A stretch of DNA of 64,000 bases. Origin: Alternaria dauci (lineage: Eukaryota > Ascomycota > Dothideomycetes > Pleosporales > Pleosporaceae). Below, piece by piece: positions 31,825 through 42,751 of the stretch. The notes below the pieces were generated by a model. That model was not told the DNA's origin. It ran no database searches and was given only the letters and a program-made list of their open reading frames with translations. The translations under genes and the position numbers were made by a program. The stretch's first letter is position 1. Each line of letters opens with the position of its first letter. The stretch is taken from NCBI RefSeq assembly GCF_042100115.1, contig NC_091275.1:806001-870000 (forward strand). The letters are read 5' to 3'.

Positions 31825-32286
31825 TCAGTCAGTGTGCGCATGCACAGTTCTGACGGCATACCAGATCCACTCACGCTGCGACCCCAATGGGCGATCAAAT
31901 ACCGCCACATCACCATTCCCGTCTGCGTTTCCCGTGCCAGGTATAAACTGCAAGCGCATATTGCCAGCCGCAATCAGTCTCCCCATTTCTAATACCATCA
32001 GCCTTCGCAAATCCCGCCTAGCCTCTGCCATATTTAACTTTGGTTTTTCTGCGATCCTGAGATCAGTCCGTGAATCGCGGTCCGTCTCCGCGGTGAGTAT
32101 AGCCACCTCCACATTTTCTGTTGCGGCATAGACAGGATTCACCACCATATGCCACACAATGCTTGGATCTTGGAAGAAGGGATCGTCGTCTGGATTCTGA
32201 AATTTTCGAGACCGGACGCGGATAAGGGGAGTTCCGGAAGTCATTCTAACGCTGCGTACGACAATGTAAACAGGAGTTGTAGCCAT
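31825..32286 (-). CDS. Hypothetical protein
   Basis: Single-exon ORF of 153 residues with an ATG start. It opens with a strand-rich segment (MATTPVYIVVRSVRM), has a helix rich in Arg, Leu and Met (AEARRDLRRLMVLEMGRLIA), and ends with a segment reading WIWYAVRTV. No known motif, signal peptide or membrane segment. It sits just upstream of, and on the same strand as, the 198-residue orphan. Both carry a short aromatic Trp-Ile-x-Tyr-type motif, so distant homology is possible but weak. Confidence 0.5.
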   Translation of the reverse strand: MATTPVYIVVRSVRMTSGTPLIRVRSRKFQNPDDDPFFQDPSIVWHMVVNPVYAATENVEVAILTAETDRDSRTDLRIAEKPKLNMAEARRDLRRLMVLEMGRLIAAGNMRLQFIPGTGNADGNGDVAVFDRPLGSQREWIWYAVRTVHAHTD

Positions 32287-32576
32287 GTTTGTGTTTCAGA
32301 GATGAAAGTGTACCTAGGCATATCGTCCAAGGAAGATCTGCCAGTACATATAGGATGTTAGGTTGCTACTTCACCTGATGACTAGCTGCGCATGACTGTA
32401 ACAGGCTGCGTGATAGGGATCTAAATTGCACACAAAGCAGCCAGTCTGTGGAGAGAAACGGCGGCAGAGGAATATGCGGCCTCGAACACATGATCGCACC
32501 ACGCAGCACACTGACAACGCGGAATCTTTACTTGTTATATGTCGATACATATATTGATGATGTGTGATCTTCTTGT

Positions 32577-34515
32577 CTAATGCGGCCGGCGCAGTGGATG
32601 TGCTTCAGTGTTACTATGCAATCATTAGCATCTCTCCTGATACGGATACGTGATCTTTAACATAGAATGGGGCATACTCACAATACGTATTTGTCCAAAC
32701 TAACAAGATCTGGTTCACTGAAGATCAGGTAGAAGTACTTCAGTGTTTCCGCCATCCAAAAGCTCTCACATTCATTCAGCTTGAGTGTCTCTTGCTCTTT
32801 CGGTATTGTCACGTCTGCGATGGCGGAATGCGCAAACTCGGCCATGGTAGCGTTATTGATGGATTCGAACATGCGCCAGGCAGTGTCTTGGAGGGTGGTG
32901 TCGCCGGTAATGCGATAGAGGACGAAGACGGATTCGATGGCTTCAGGACTGTGACTGCTGTTAGCGGTGCATGTCAGAGGTGGTTTGTGTACTTACCGGA
33001 GCAGGAATCGGGGGTCTCCGATCTTGGAGAAACCAGGCTGCAGCCCTATCTCTTTGATGACGTCTTGAACGTCGTAGTGTTCAGCGTGGATGTTGCTAGA
33101 GTATGAGTACTTGACAGAAGCGTGCCACTTCTCCACGTCCCATGCGCAATCCTCTTCGCCAAAGCAGGGCATCATCCTGAAGGTCTCTGGCATGATACCA
33201 GTGGGCATCGCTTCATAAGCCCAAGTGCAACCATCTACCAGCTTACGAGCAACATCTAGCTCGTCGGTCCGGTTGAAGATTTTGGCACCCAAAGCAACCA
33301 TGCCACCTGTAAAGCAAGCAAGATGTTGACCATTTGGCTCCAGCTTGACAGAACCGAAAGAACTGATACGGGCATCGCCGGAAACGAGGATATCTTGACC
33401 CTGCGGTATTCTGGGCCGGAAGAATAAGTGTTTCTTTGCCGGCTCGATGGCGGTTTCGTATAGCTTCCGGTACTGATCCGTCAGCCCCCCAAGCAGAAGA
33501 TGCTGTTTCGGCAAGTATTCATATAGCGAATCTGTCATGCCGCCCATGGTGAATGTTCCGTCAACATTGTATACTTCCGGACCAGGACTGACGAGTACTG
33601 GAAACAAGCCGGGTAGCTTGGTTCGGTTCTGATGCTTTTCGAGCATATTGGTGACCCTCGCTATCGCATCGTAGTATTTCAGGTCACCGGTGAGTTGCGA
33701 GAGGCGGGTGAATTCAAGCGTCAGAGATCCTATCTCTGCGCTGAGTGCTTGTGCATCGGCTTCTTGGTGGCCGTTCAGAGCAGCGCTGATTCATGTCAGT
33801 ATGTACGGGTCGCTGGAATGGCACAATCTTACTTCTCCCAGTCCCACCGTGTGATTGGCATCCTGTTGGGTGTATCAAAGGCAGCATATAGCATGTCTCC
33901 CAACTCAGTCGCCTTGTGTAGTAGTATATGGTGTTTCGCCTTGCTCAGATCGTATGCGCTCAGAAGACCGCCAAGATAGCGAATAGTGGTTTCAAAGACA
34001 TTGAGACGCGCAACGCCAGCAGTGGTGAAATCAATCTTCTTGATGGCGTGTACGGCCTTGTCGAACTCGTCTTCCAGGCCCATGATAGCCAACGTGTCGA
34101 GCGCGTCTACCAGTGTTGCTCCACGCTGACCAAAGCCATTCTTGAAGCCTCCTGTTACCGGAGCCACTTCGTCTTGTAGCCATGCGTGGGTCTTGTATCC
34201 CTCCCAACTGTGCAGGAACGCCTTCTTCACGGCTGCTTGTCTGTGCAACCTCTCGGCCTTGTTGTGCTCGGTCTCGATTCCGAACTCATGCTGTATCCTC
34301 GGGATGGAGACTGGCGTTCCAGTGGGTAGGGGAGCGAGCGAAGAAACTGGATTTCGTATCGGTACGCGCTTCCATGCTACAGCATGATCGATTCGGTTCG
34401 ACGAGGTGAGGGTGGGCGACGGGAGCTCGTTTCGGGTGCCGAGTTGGCGGAAGGCGAGTATAACGAAGGTGGCGAATACGAATAGCACAGCAATGCGTCG
34501 AATAATGGGGCTCAT
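32577..34515 (-). CDS. GH47 alpha-1,2-mannosidase (class I)
   Basis: Four exons: 33833-34515, 32997-33785, 32682-32948 and 32577-32613; the product has 591 residues, with phase kept at all three introns. It is a Ca2+-dependent enzyme that trims mannose from N-glycans in the ER/Golgi. A signal anchor (IAVLFVFATFVILAF) near residue 8 makes it a type II membrane protein. The (alpha/alpha)7 barrel signatures are present: FKNGFGQRGATLVDALDTL, NVFETTIRYLGGLLSAYDLS, FTMGGMTDSLYEYLPKQ, LACFTGGMVALGAK, RPEAIESVFVLYRITGD (rebuilt by splicing) and ESFWMAETLKYFYLIFS. The 12-codon last exon gives NTEAHPLRRPH, whose Thr is the calcium ligand, so this small exon is essential. A degraded relative lies about 9 kb to the left. 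It is divergent from the alpha/beta hydrolase gene. Confidence 0.95.
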
Positions 34516-35258
34516 AATGCCAAAATGTCTATTGAGGGTATCTCATGCGTCTAGCAACTAAAACGGAAGAATCGCGACTGCTGCGCCGCAGTACGCAGGC
34601 CTGGCATTCGAAGATGCAAAAGAGTGGTTGGATCAAAAGAAAATGTATCGGAAATCAAAGCACCGGAAAGAGAGACAAAAGATACAATAGACGAGACGTA
34701 ATGGCTGGTGGTGGGATGGAAGAAGAAGCCCCATGGTGATGCGTGTGCTAAACATAGGCTGAGCTGCCGACTTCCGACCCTGAGCTAACAGGGGGCTAAT
34801 GTGCGGGCATCGTGGTCGTCGATCCCTTGACCACCTTCACCACCACGATTAATGTCGCATGTTCCAAGCTATGGACACGATGAGCGAGACACGACATATC
34901 CTATCAACAGGCTGTCGTTCAACAGACTAATTGCAGAGACATCACCTGATCTGTGGCAGGCAGCAGCTTTCCAAGGGTTCGATGGCTTCCCAGGTAGGTT
35001 AAGGAGCTCACGAGCAGCGTCAGACTGTGAGGCCACCAGCTGCCAATATCATCGGTGCATCGCACAACGGCATTCCGCTCACCGTCTGTGGGATCTAGTT
35101 GCAGTCCGACATGTCAGCAAGAAGCCGGGAATTTAACGTCGCCTGAAGTTATATGAATTGCAAACCTGAAGCTCTTAAATTTCATATCCTCATCGCTGTA
35201 TACTAACTCTGCACACCGAACTCGTGTTGACGAAGGCACTACATCCTATCCTGGCACA
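34516..35258. promoter_or_regulatory. Divergent promoter region, GH47 and alpha/beta hydrolase
   Basis: 743 bp between two divergent start codons. No coding signal is evident. I cannot identify specific factor sites. Confidence 0.45.
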
Positions 35259-36221
35259 ATGCTCAATTTATTCGGAGATCGCGCTCCTTCATCGCCACCG
35301 GACCCTGCGAAACTCCAACTCCAACCCAACGAATGCCAAGTATTCAGCCTACCCGACGGGCGCACGCTTGGCTTTGCAACCTATGGCTCAACGGACCTCT
35401 CCCATCCAGTCATATTCCTCTTCCATGGCCTTCCGGGCTGCCGACTAGTTGGGAGAAGTTGGGACAAGCTTTGTAGAGATATCGGCGCACGCCTTATCAC
35501 CATCGATCGGCCAGGCTGTGGAGACTCGACTCTCGCTGACCGTCGCCTCATCGACTGGCCGGACGATGTCGTGAGTCTCGCCGACTACCTCAACATTGAC
35601 CGATTCAGTGTATTAGGTGCCAGCGGAGGCGGACCATACGCTTTAGCCTGCGCACGCTTTATTCCCAAAGAAAGACTCCGGGCCACAACTGTCGTATGTG
35701 GTATTGGACCTATCGATGCGCTCCTAGACACTGTGCCGTATCTCTCATGGCGTCTCATGGGCATAACGCCATGGTTGTTACGACAAGGAGCCCTCCACCT
35801 CTTTCTGCCCCACGTCCTTATTCGTCCCTATCTTACGAGAGACCCTTCTCATCTCAAGCGCGTCCTCGAGAACCAGGCTAAGACCCCAGAGGAGAAAGAG
35901 CAATTCCGCGACGACACCGGAGATACCAACCTCGATGACGTTGTCGCGTCACTACTTGAAGCTTTCAAGCAAGGCTCCGGTGGATGCATGCACGACGGCG
36001 CTGTACTCACGAGAGATTGGGGCTTCGACTTGAAGGACGTGAATAGCGAACGAGTGTGGCTAGTACATGGCGATCAAGATGCGCAGGCGCCATTGAAAGT
36101 TGCGCAGTGGATTGATGAGCGGTTGGGGGGCGGAAAACTTAGGATCCTGGAAGGCAAGACGCATTTCACAATCTGGAAGGAACACTCGGAAGAGATATTT
36201 CGGCAAAGCGCTGAGGCGTAA
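35259..36221 (+). CDS. Alpha/beta hydrolase
   Basis: Intronless, 320 residues. Oxyanion-hole segment VIFLFHGLPGCRLVG; nucleophile elbow LGASGGGPYALACARF (Gly-x-Ser-x-Gly) near residue 125; acid in VWLVHGDQDAQAP; catalytic His in LEGKTHFTIW near the C-terminus. The full triad is present and the spacing is normal for a soluble alpha/beta hydrolase. The N-terminal PDGRTLGFATYGS is typical of fungal and bacterial homologues near prolyl-aminopeptidase and epoxide hydrolase-like enzymes. No signal peptide. The substrate is unknown. Confidence 0.92.
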   Translation: MLNLFGDRAPSSPPDPAKLQLQPNECQVFSLPDGRTLGFATYGSTDLSHPVIFLFHGLPGCRLVGRSWDKLCRDIGARLITIDRPGCGDSTLADRRLIDWPDDVVSLADYLNIDRFSVLGASGGGPYALACARFIPKERLRATTVVCGIGPIDALLDTVPYLSWRLMGITPWLLRQGALHLFLPHVLIRPYLTRDPSHLKRVLENQAKTPEEKEQFRDDTGDTNLDDVVASLLEAFKQGSGGCMHDGAVLTRDWGFDLKDVNSERVWLVHGDQDAQAPLKVAQWIDERLGGGKLRILEGKTHFTIWKEHSEEIFRQSAEA

Positions 36222-36517
36222 TCGAGTCGCGACAAGAGATGAGGGTGTTGGTTGCGCCGTGGATCTTTGTTTTCCAAGGCTAGTTGATGCAGGGCGTAAC
36301 GCGCAGGCAGTTTGTGTTGACGTTCCACCGCATGTCCGATTCTGTCATTCAGATTTGCGTGCCTGAGGTCGGCTCTACGAGTTCAGCATCGAGAACCTCT
36401 CTGGTTGTCAATATCGTCATGTAAGTCTTCCACTAGGTGTAAAGGCGACGCAGTAATATACACACATATATACACTGCGTATTTATAACGCATCTTTCCA
36501 TCTTCAACCCTATTCTG
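36222..36517. other. Intergenic
   Basis: About 300 bp between the hydrolase stop and the kelch relic. Nothing recognisable besides an AT-rich patch with TATA-like sequence near 36465-36485. Confidence 0.4.
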
Positions 36518-37217
36518 TTGATTGCGGGTCTGCTAATCATTGCCGCATCATCTGCACCATCGTCTCGTCTGTTGCCTTTGTGGATACAACTTGCTCCCTG
36601 TTTCCTCTCTCCTCACCAGGGAAGAAAGTGGCAATACAGCTATTGGTACTTACCAGTTAAAGATCTATCTCCCGATGGCATGCCGGAGCTTGAGCTATTC
36701 GAGAATGGCACTCAGAACAGCGTCTCGGTTGTTTCCATCTTCGATACTAACACTAGGACGTGGCTCTCTGTCCCGGAGGCTGCAAAGTGTATACCAGAAG
36801 TCCAGGATCTCGCAGGTGCGGCAATGGTAGGCACAAGGGTGTGTGTTGTCGATGTATGAGGCAGCGGACAGAGAGCATTCGCGACATGGGCTTTGTCTTC
36901 GATCTCTGTAATCTCGAAGCCGGTTGGAAGATTAGCGCAGAGCGCATGCCTACTCATAGGGGCGGTGTTGGAGCTGGTGTGATCGGAAAGAAGATATGCG
37001 TCTTCGGCAGAGAGGACAATGCACAGTCGGAAACTGGGATATTGATCATGTTGAGGCCCACGACACTGTCCACGACCGATGGGTGAAAGCTGGAAGGATG
37101 AGGCTGCCTAGACACGGAACCTATGCTGCAAGCGTGAACCGGGAAATTTACAATCTTGGGGGTGGCGTAAGTCAGAGCGGTGCGCCAGTGTCTGACTTTG
37201 ACGCCTTCGTACTGTAA
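36518..37217 (+). pseudogene. Truncated, frameshifted kelch-repeat protein
   Basis: Relic of a fungal kelch/beta-propeller protein, likely once secreted. A hydrophobic stretch (LLIIAASSAPSSRLL) at about 36530 could be the old signal peptide, with no ATG in front. Kelch blades then follow in three frames. Frame 1, to the stop at 36857: SIFDTNTRTWLSVPEAA, then AGAAMVGTRVCVVD. Frame 2, about 36862-37040: MGFVFDLCNLEAGWKISAER, then PTHRGGVGAGVIGKKICVFG. Frame 3, to the stop at 37215-37217: HDTVHDRWVKAGRMRLPRHG, then REIYNLGGGVSQSGAPVSDFD. The blade pattern (Gly-Lys-x-Ile/Val-x-Val-Phe-Gly, then Asp-x-x-x-x-x-Trp) is clear. Two frameshifts and loss of the N-terminal blades make a functional product unlikely. 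Introns cannot explain the shifts, because no matching donor/acceptor pairs sit there. Confidence 0.8.
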
Positions 37218-38859
37218 ACCTGGACGCTGGCATGATAAGGAACTGGCAGAAGTTTGTAATCGGTGTGAAATGACTCGAACTAGGATTGTTGTTGGGACAG
37301 CATATGCGATGGTTTGGTAGGGAGTGGAAGACAATTCTGGGCGAAGACAGCCTTGCTTCAATCACTTGCAAAGGCTAGATTGTCGGCATGTGGTAAGCCA
37401 CTCGCTTTACTACGCCATATCGTTCAAAATGTATCTATCCAACGCGCTACTTTATCTGCTCGAGCGCATCATGAATCGATACACACCGGGAGCCGCAAGC
37501 AGTGGTCAAGTCTGAAACAGCATACCGGCTATAAAGCCTAGGAAAGTCCAGGGGCTGGCATCTAGAATCCTGACTCCTGAGGCCTACAAGAAGTGGGGTT
37601 TCGCGTAAGATTTGCTGCCAGGGTAAATCTGCGGGACAAACTGCTACGTTCAGTGCCCATGGTGTTCCCTTACTCGTGGGTGGGGCGTGTTCGCCTTCTG
37701 CTAAACTGCCGGCGACGCTGCAAATATAGTATTGCGATATGTGTAAAGAATGCTGTGGCTTTGGCTTTGGCTTTGGCTTGGAAATCAAAATAACGGGTAA
37801 TCGGATACCAGAGAAGCAAAGGCTTTGATATCAAGGTGACAGATATGACCCTATTTTCACCGTCTGACAGTTCTGGGCTGCTTGCTTGTGACGTGCCGGT
37901 GGTAAGCAGGTCTTTGTTCGGCAGATCTTGGTCCGTCCGGATGGCGATGCGAAATCAATAAACACAAAACACCATCTACTATCATCGCAATGGAGTTCGA
38001 CGATGGATTATAGCTTTGCGGTGATACATGCGTGACGATGATGTTTGCGGAGGATGGTAGCCACAAGAAGCAGGAGACGGATCGACCAGAGGTGGCGGTG
38101 GCTGATTCTCCGCTAAAAGATGAGCCTCGGAACGATTTCATCACGATCAATATCACCACCAGGATCGTTAGTCCATCAATCTCGCAACTCCAGCGATCGC
38201 CATAGAATACTCTACTCGCCCCATGGGCCTTCACAGGTTCTCTTTGTAGTTGTGAAAGCGAGGATGGAAGTGCGGAGATTGTTCGATATTATGCCGCGCC
38301 ACAGAATCAGGCCTTTGGCTAGGCATGTTTCAGTCTCCGTGCCGCAACCTTGGAACAGCCTCAAGTGTTTAAGCATCACTGGGCAGGTACGGATGTGGCG
38401 CTTATCTCCACCTACACAATTTCCAAGCCGGCTTTCCGCCGCACTTGCGAGCCCCTCAAACACCCTGCACCTACACATGGTGCTCTCACTCGTACGATCC
38501 ACCAGTCACGCATCGCAGCCATCCTTCGAGATGTGAAACACCATCTAGACCCCTCACGCTAGATTGCCAGCTAGACATGCTCTGAGCGAATTGTCCGTAC
38601 CGGCTTCTCAATGCACATGCCGAGATTCACATTTCCACCACTGAGAAAGTGGACTATGCCGGCACTGTCAATCTCGTCTGTTCACGTCTGGTCCATATCA
38701 AAGATTTCGGCATGGTCCGCATCGAGATGCTGCTCAGGGTTCATATATACCACCGGTAATATATAGGCTGCTTACCAGCTGCATTTGTTTCGTTTCATCA
38801 TCACTCGCATTCAAGCTTTCCAAGCCTTCTTTCTCTTCCGTTCGCTACCAACCGCCAGG
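37218..38859. other. Intergenic, 1.6 kb
   Basis: No convincing gene. It contains a short hexamer tandem (GGCTTT units) at about 37756-37779 and, near 38743-38765, TATA-like sequence upstream of the arabinanase gene. The remainder holds only short unbiased ORFs. Confidence 0.5.
37756..37779. repeat. Short tandem repeat, about four GGCTTT units
   Basis: A hexamer microsatellite visible as consecutive GGCTTT copies. No associated gene. Confidence 0.6.
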
Positions 38860-39869
38860 ATGCGTTATTCTATTGTTGCTTCGTTGCTTTCGGCTGTTAC
38901 CGCAGTCTACGGCTATGCCAACCCCATGGCTTGCTCTGGTGTTTGTAACAATGCCCACGACCCAGCCCTGATCCGTCGCTCTGATGGCACCTACTACCGT
39001 TTCTCTACTGGTGGCAAGATCGCTATTCACAGTGCACCTTCGCTCACTGGCCCCTGGACCTACAAGGGTGCTGCGATCCCGGCTGGTTCCAAGATCAACT
39101 TGGCTGGCAAGAACGATCTCTGGGTGAGCACTAGCATAGATCTATATCGTTGAAATCAAGCTGACCATCTCAGGCCCCTGACGTTACCCTGGTCGGCGAC
39201 ACATACTACCTCTACTACACCGTCTCCTCCTTCGGTGTCCAAAACTCTGCCATTGGTGTTGCGACCAGCAAGGATCTCAACACTTGGACCGATCTCGGCG
39301 CGACTGGCATCCAATCGAGCGCTGGAAAGAACTACAACGCTATTGACGGTGCACTTTACTGGGATGGATCGAAGTTCATCATGTCCTTTGGTTCGTTCTG
39401 GAACGACCTGTTCACCCAGAACATGGCCAACCCACCTGTGAAGACCAGCTCTTCCTCAGTCAAAAACATTGCCTTCAAGCCGGAAGGTGAGCATGCTCAG
39501 GAAGCTCCGTTTATTGCTAAGAACGGCAACTACCACTACCTCTTCTTCTCTGTTGGCAAATGCTGCGGTTTCGATACCAACAGGCCTGCCAAGGGTCAGG
39601 AGTACAAGATCCAGGTCTGCAGGTCTACCAGCGCCACTGGTGGCTTCAAGGACAAGAATGGTGTGGACTGCCTTCAGGGAGGTGGTACCACTGTCTTGGA
39701 GTCTCACGGCTGGGTTTATGGACCTGGTGGCCAGGGTGTCTTGTACGACCCCAAGGAGGGACCCGTCCTGTACTACCACTACGTCGACACCCGTATTGGT
39801 TACGGTGATGGTCAGAAGAAGTTCGGTATCAACAAGATCAACTTCTCCAGTGGATGGCCTGTTGTATAA
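38860..39869 (+). CDS. GH43 endo-1,5-alpha-L-arabinanase, secreted
   Basis: Two exons: 38860-39123 and 39174-39869, with a GTGAGC..CAG intron; the product has 319 residues. A signal peptide ([18 protein letters not shown]) precedes a five-bladed propeller. The three catalytic acids of GH43 fit: Asp in [14 protein letters not shown] (base), Asp in [10 protein letters not shown] (pKa modulator) and Glu in [18 protein letters not shown] (acid). [24 protein letters not shown] is rebuilt exactly across the intron. Such enzymes cut arabinan side chains of pectin, a plant cell wall activity that fits a saprobe or plant pathogen. TATA-like sequence lies about 100 bp upstream of the ATG. GH43 has many specificities; arabinanase is the best fit, not proven. 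Confidence 0.94.
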
Positions 39870-40752
39870 GCGCTCGTCGCATGTCCGGTAAAGACCAATG
39901 GCCCGGCGTAAGCTGCGTCTTCGTCCACTTTGGGCACCTTCTTGTCTATATTTTCTCACAGATATCCCCACTGTACATACTTCCTAAAATCATATGCATA
40001 CACCAGCGTCCTCGCAATCTTTGAAAATACACGCTTGTAGTTTGCTTGTGATGTAGAGGACCATTGAGCAACCTTGCCCCGTGTTGGTTTAGATACCTAT
40101 CACATGTTCCTTTCCTTTCACTTCACTAGCGCCTCCCTTCCTACTATATAAGTAAGGGTTTCTTCCTTCCTACATATGATAGTAGTGATATAACTCTCTT
40201 CTTATTCTACGTCCCGTACAGTCAGCGAAAAGTTGCTCAATAGCGGTAAGCACTACTACTGTGTTGACGATGCTGCTCATTGAATTTCCAAAGAATCGGG
40301 CTAGCAACTGTTGACGTGCTTGGTACTTTGAGGGGATGTGGCCGGTGTAGAGTTACTGGATTGGTGTTCAAGATAAGGGGTTGCGCTTCGGTCCTCGTGG
40401 AGCGCATAAGGTTTGCGTCACCAGCCCAGCCACAGCCGAGCAGCCACAGCCACGCGTCCAAAACAGCGGCAGGAGCCTCTCAGAGCACCGCAGACCGTCG
40501 GGTCATGCCCCCCCCAGATATCTACTGTCCGTTCTCTACGCAATCGAGGTATTTTTAGATTTCACGATATATATCTTATGCACCAAAGTTTCCCTGCGCG
40601 GCCTCGGCAAAACCTATCGCGATGCGCTCAATCACCACAACTCGGCCTATTGTGAACCGGATCTGCAGGATCTACCTGCGCATGCGCATTGACTGAATTT
40701 CTCTTCAGTCATACCAAGAAATCCGCACGCGCTTTACGAGGAGCGCGTCGCG
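39870..40752. other. Intergenic
   Basis: 883 bp between the arabinanase stop and the first HET gene. AT-rich patches near 40140-40200 could be the arabinanase 3' end. No gene recognised. Confidence 0.5.
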
Positions 40753-42531
40753 ATGCCAGACACCAGACTCACGCGCTTCCCACCGTCCCGGGATTCCAAC
40801 AGTTTCCGATATCGGCCGCTGGACCCCTCCGAGGGTGAAGATATTCGCCTCTTGTGTCTCTACCCTGGCGAATTCCACGAACCTATCCGATGCGATCTTC
40901 TCCACGCGAACCTGGACGATGGCATCGAATACGAGGCTCTCTCGTATACCTGGGCGTCCGAAGATGGAGACGCTAGCTTATCGCAGCGCATCAGCTGCGC
41001 TTACATTGGAGAGGAGCAAACCTCAGATCTGCCAGTAACAGCAAGCTGTGCGTCTGCATTGCGCAGGCTGAGGTCGGTTTCACAAGAAAGAATGTTGTGG
41101 GTCGATGCACTCGCCATCGATCAAAGTAATCTGCAAGAGAGGAACCACCAGGTTGGAATCATGGCAAGGATCTACTCAGGCGCGTCCCAGGTTCTGGTCT
41201 ACCTAGGAGAAGAGGATTTAGGATTCGGCTCACGCACTCTGTGGCTGGACACCGAGAGACGTCAGATCGCGCTGAAGAAACTTTTCGCAAAAAGATGGGC
41301 CTCGCGAGTGTGGGTGATTCAAGAGGTAGCCCTGGCGCAAAAGTTGACGATGGTCACGGGGAATGCATCATGCCCTATGGATGCCAATCTGATGAGCCGT
41401 ATCCGAGGAAGAGCCAAAATATCCAGGTTGCAAGTCCCTGGCCCATTAGCTTGGGATCCGCTAGTCAGCGCTCCAACGAGAGATTTACTTACAATGTTGC
41501 AAATGACTCACAACTGCTCGTCTACGGATCCTAGGGACAAGATATATGGTCTTTTGGGCTTGGTAGGCGAGCGCCTGCAGAGTCTGATACCGATCGATTA
41601 CTCGCAAACCGTGGAGGAGGTAATGACACGTGCGGCCGCCGCAATCATCATCACCAGAGAAGACTTCGAGATCTTAGCACACGCATCACTCAGAGCCAGA
41701 CCTGCGAAAAAGCGCTTGCCGACTTGGGCACCGGACTGGGTGGAATATGAGGGCGAAATTACGCTACGTCCTCAGTTCCAAGCATCAAAGATAGGTCCCT
41801 GGAGATCTCTAGAGAAGTTGATGGGGAGAAGGCCATCGGCTACTCAGCTCAGCACGATAGATTGGCATGCAGTAGCCGATATACCTGCAAGCTGGCCAGC
41901 TAGTCTCTCCCCCATGCCGTCCGTGGAAGTTCGTGCACACTGCCTTGCGACTATCGACAGCACGACCAAGCAAGCGTATGGAAGTTCGCAATGGCAAGAC
42001 GCTCAGGATTTCGGTACCAGCTTGAAGGCTGTAATCGAAGACAACTCAACGCCCAAGGATTTCAATATGCGGTCATGGCCTACGCGATTCCAATGGCTTT
42101 TCAATCCCTTTTACATGCGCCTCGACAACTCGCAACTCCAGCCAGACAGCGCCTCAGCTATGAGAAGTTTTGCAAATCTCCATTGGGCCGGTCTGCAACA
42201 GTTTTGCACGGAGCTGCAAACACTGGGAAGAAACAAATACATCTTTCAGGCGGGATATCTTCCCGCGATAACGAGTCATGACTTCGATGTAGGCGATACT
42301 GTATGGGCGATTGATGGCTGTACAGTCCCTCTCATTCTAAGACCTGATGATGATGTCAGACATGGAGACGGTGCTCCTCGAAGTTATACAATCGTTGGCG
42401 ACTGTTATCTGTTTGCTTTGTCGCACATGGACTGTTGGACGGCATCAGGAACGGGGCTTGATCAGCGATGGGACTTTAACCCGTTTCGTCATATGGATGA
42501 GTTAGGGACGCAAAATATCAGCTTGCATTGA
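40753..42531 (+). CDS. HET-domain protein, first of a tandem pair
   Basis: Intronless, 592 residues. The HET domain fills the N-terminal third: EYEALSYTWASEDGDASLS, LWVDALAIDQSNLQERNHQV, MARIYSGASQVLVYLG and RVWVIQEVALAQ, followed by TDPRDKIYGLLGL. HET domains act in fungal self/non-self recognition, where they can trigger heterokaryon incompatibility and regulated cell death; they are TIR-like in fold. The C-terminal two thirds resemble the second copy at 42752-44726, including a segment VGDTVWAIDGCTVPLILR and IVGDCYLFALSHMDCW. No NACHT or other regulatory domain is attached, so it is of the HET-only type. The start ATG is the first in frame. Confidence 0.93.
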   Translation: MPDTRLTRFPPSRDSNSFRYRPLDPSEGEDIRLLCLYPGEFHEPIRCDLLHANLDDGIEYEALSYTWASEDGDASLSQRISCAYIGEEQTSDLPVTASCASALRRLRSVSQERMLWVDALAIDQSNLQERNHQVGIMARIYSGASQVLVYLGEEDLGFGSRTLWLDTERRQIALKKLFAKRWASRVWVIQEVALAQKLTMVTGNASCPMDANLMSRIRGRAKISRLQVPGPLAWDPLVSAPTRDLLTMLQMTHNCSSTDPRDKIYGLLGLVGERLQSLIPIDYSQTVEEVMTRAAAAIIITREDFEILAHASLRARPAKKRLPTWAPDWVEYEGEITLRPQFQASKIGPWRSLEKLMGRRPSATQLSTIDWHAVADIPASWPASLSPMPSVEVRAHCLATIDSTTKQAYGSSQWQDAQDFGTSLKAVIEDNSTPKDFNMRSWPTRFQWLFNPFYMRLDNSQLQPDSASAMRSFANLHWAGLQQFCTELQTLGRNKYIFQAGYLPAITSHDFDVGDTVWAIDGCTVPLILRPDDDVRHGDGAPRSYTIVGDCYLFALSHMDCWTASGTGLDQRWDFNPFRHMDELGTQNISLH

Positions 42532-42751
42532 TGCGCACGATGCTATCTTCACCGGAAAACTCATTCTCAGCCTGATGTGGCTGTGGCAACCATTGATTGG
42601 TTGAGCATAGCCTACGCCATGCATGCACCATGCCACCGCCAAGAGATCAGACTCCGCCTGCTGTCTTCACCCATAGCTTACGGTTGCTGCACTGACATTG
42701 CTCAACACTCCGAACGGACGCGCAACTCTTATACGACAGCTACGCGGCACA

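Noticed and set aside
41241..41534. Possible small gene inside HET copy one
   Set aside because: Alternative frame of the HET domain region; no independent evidence.
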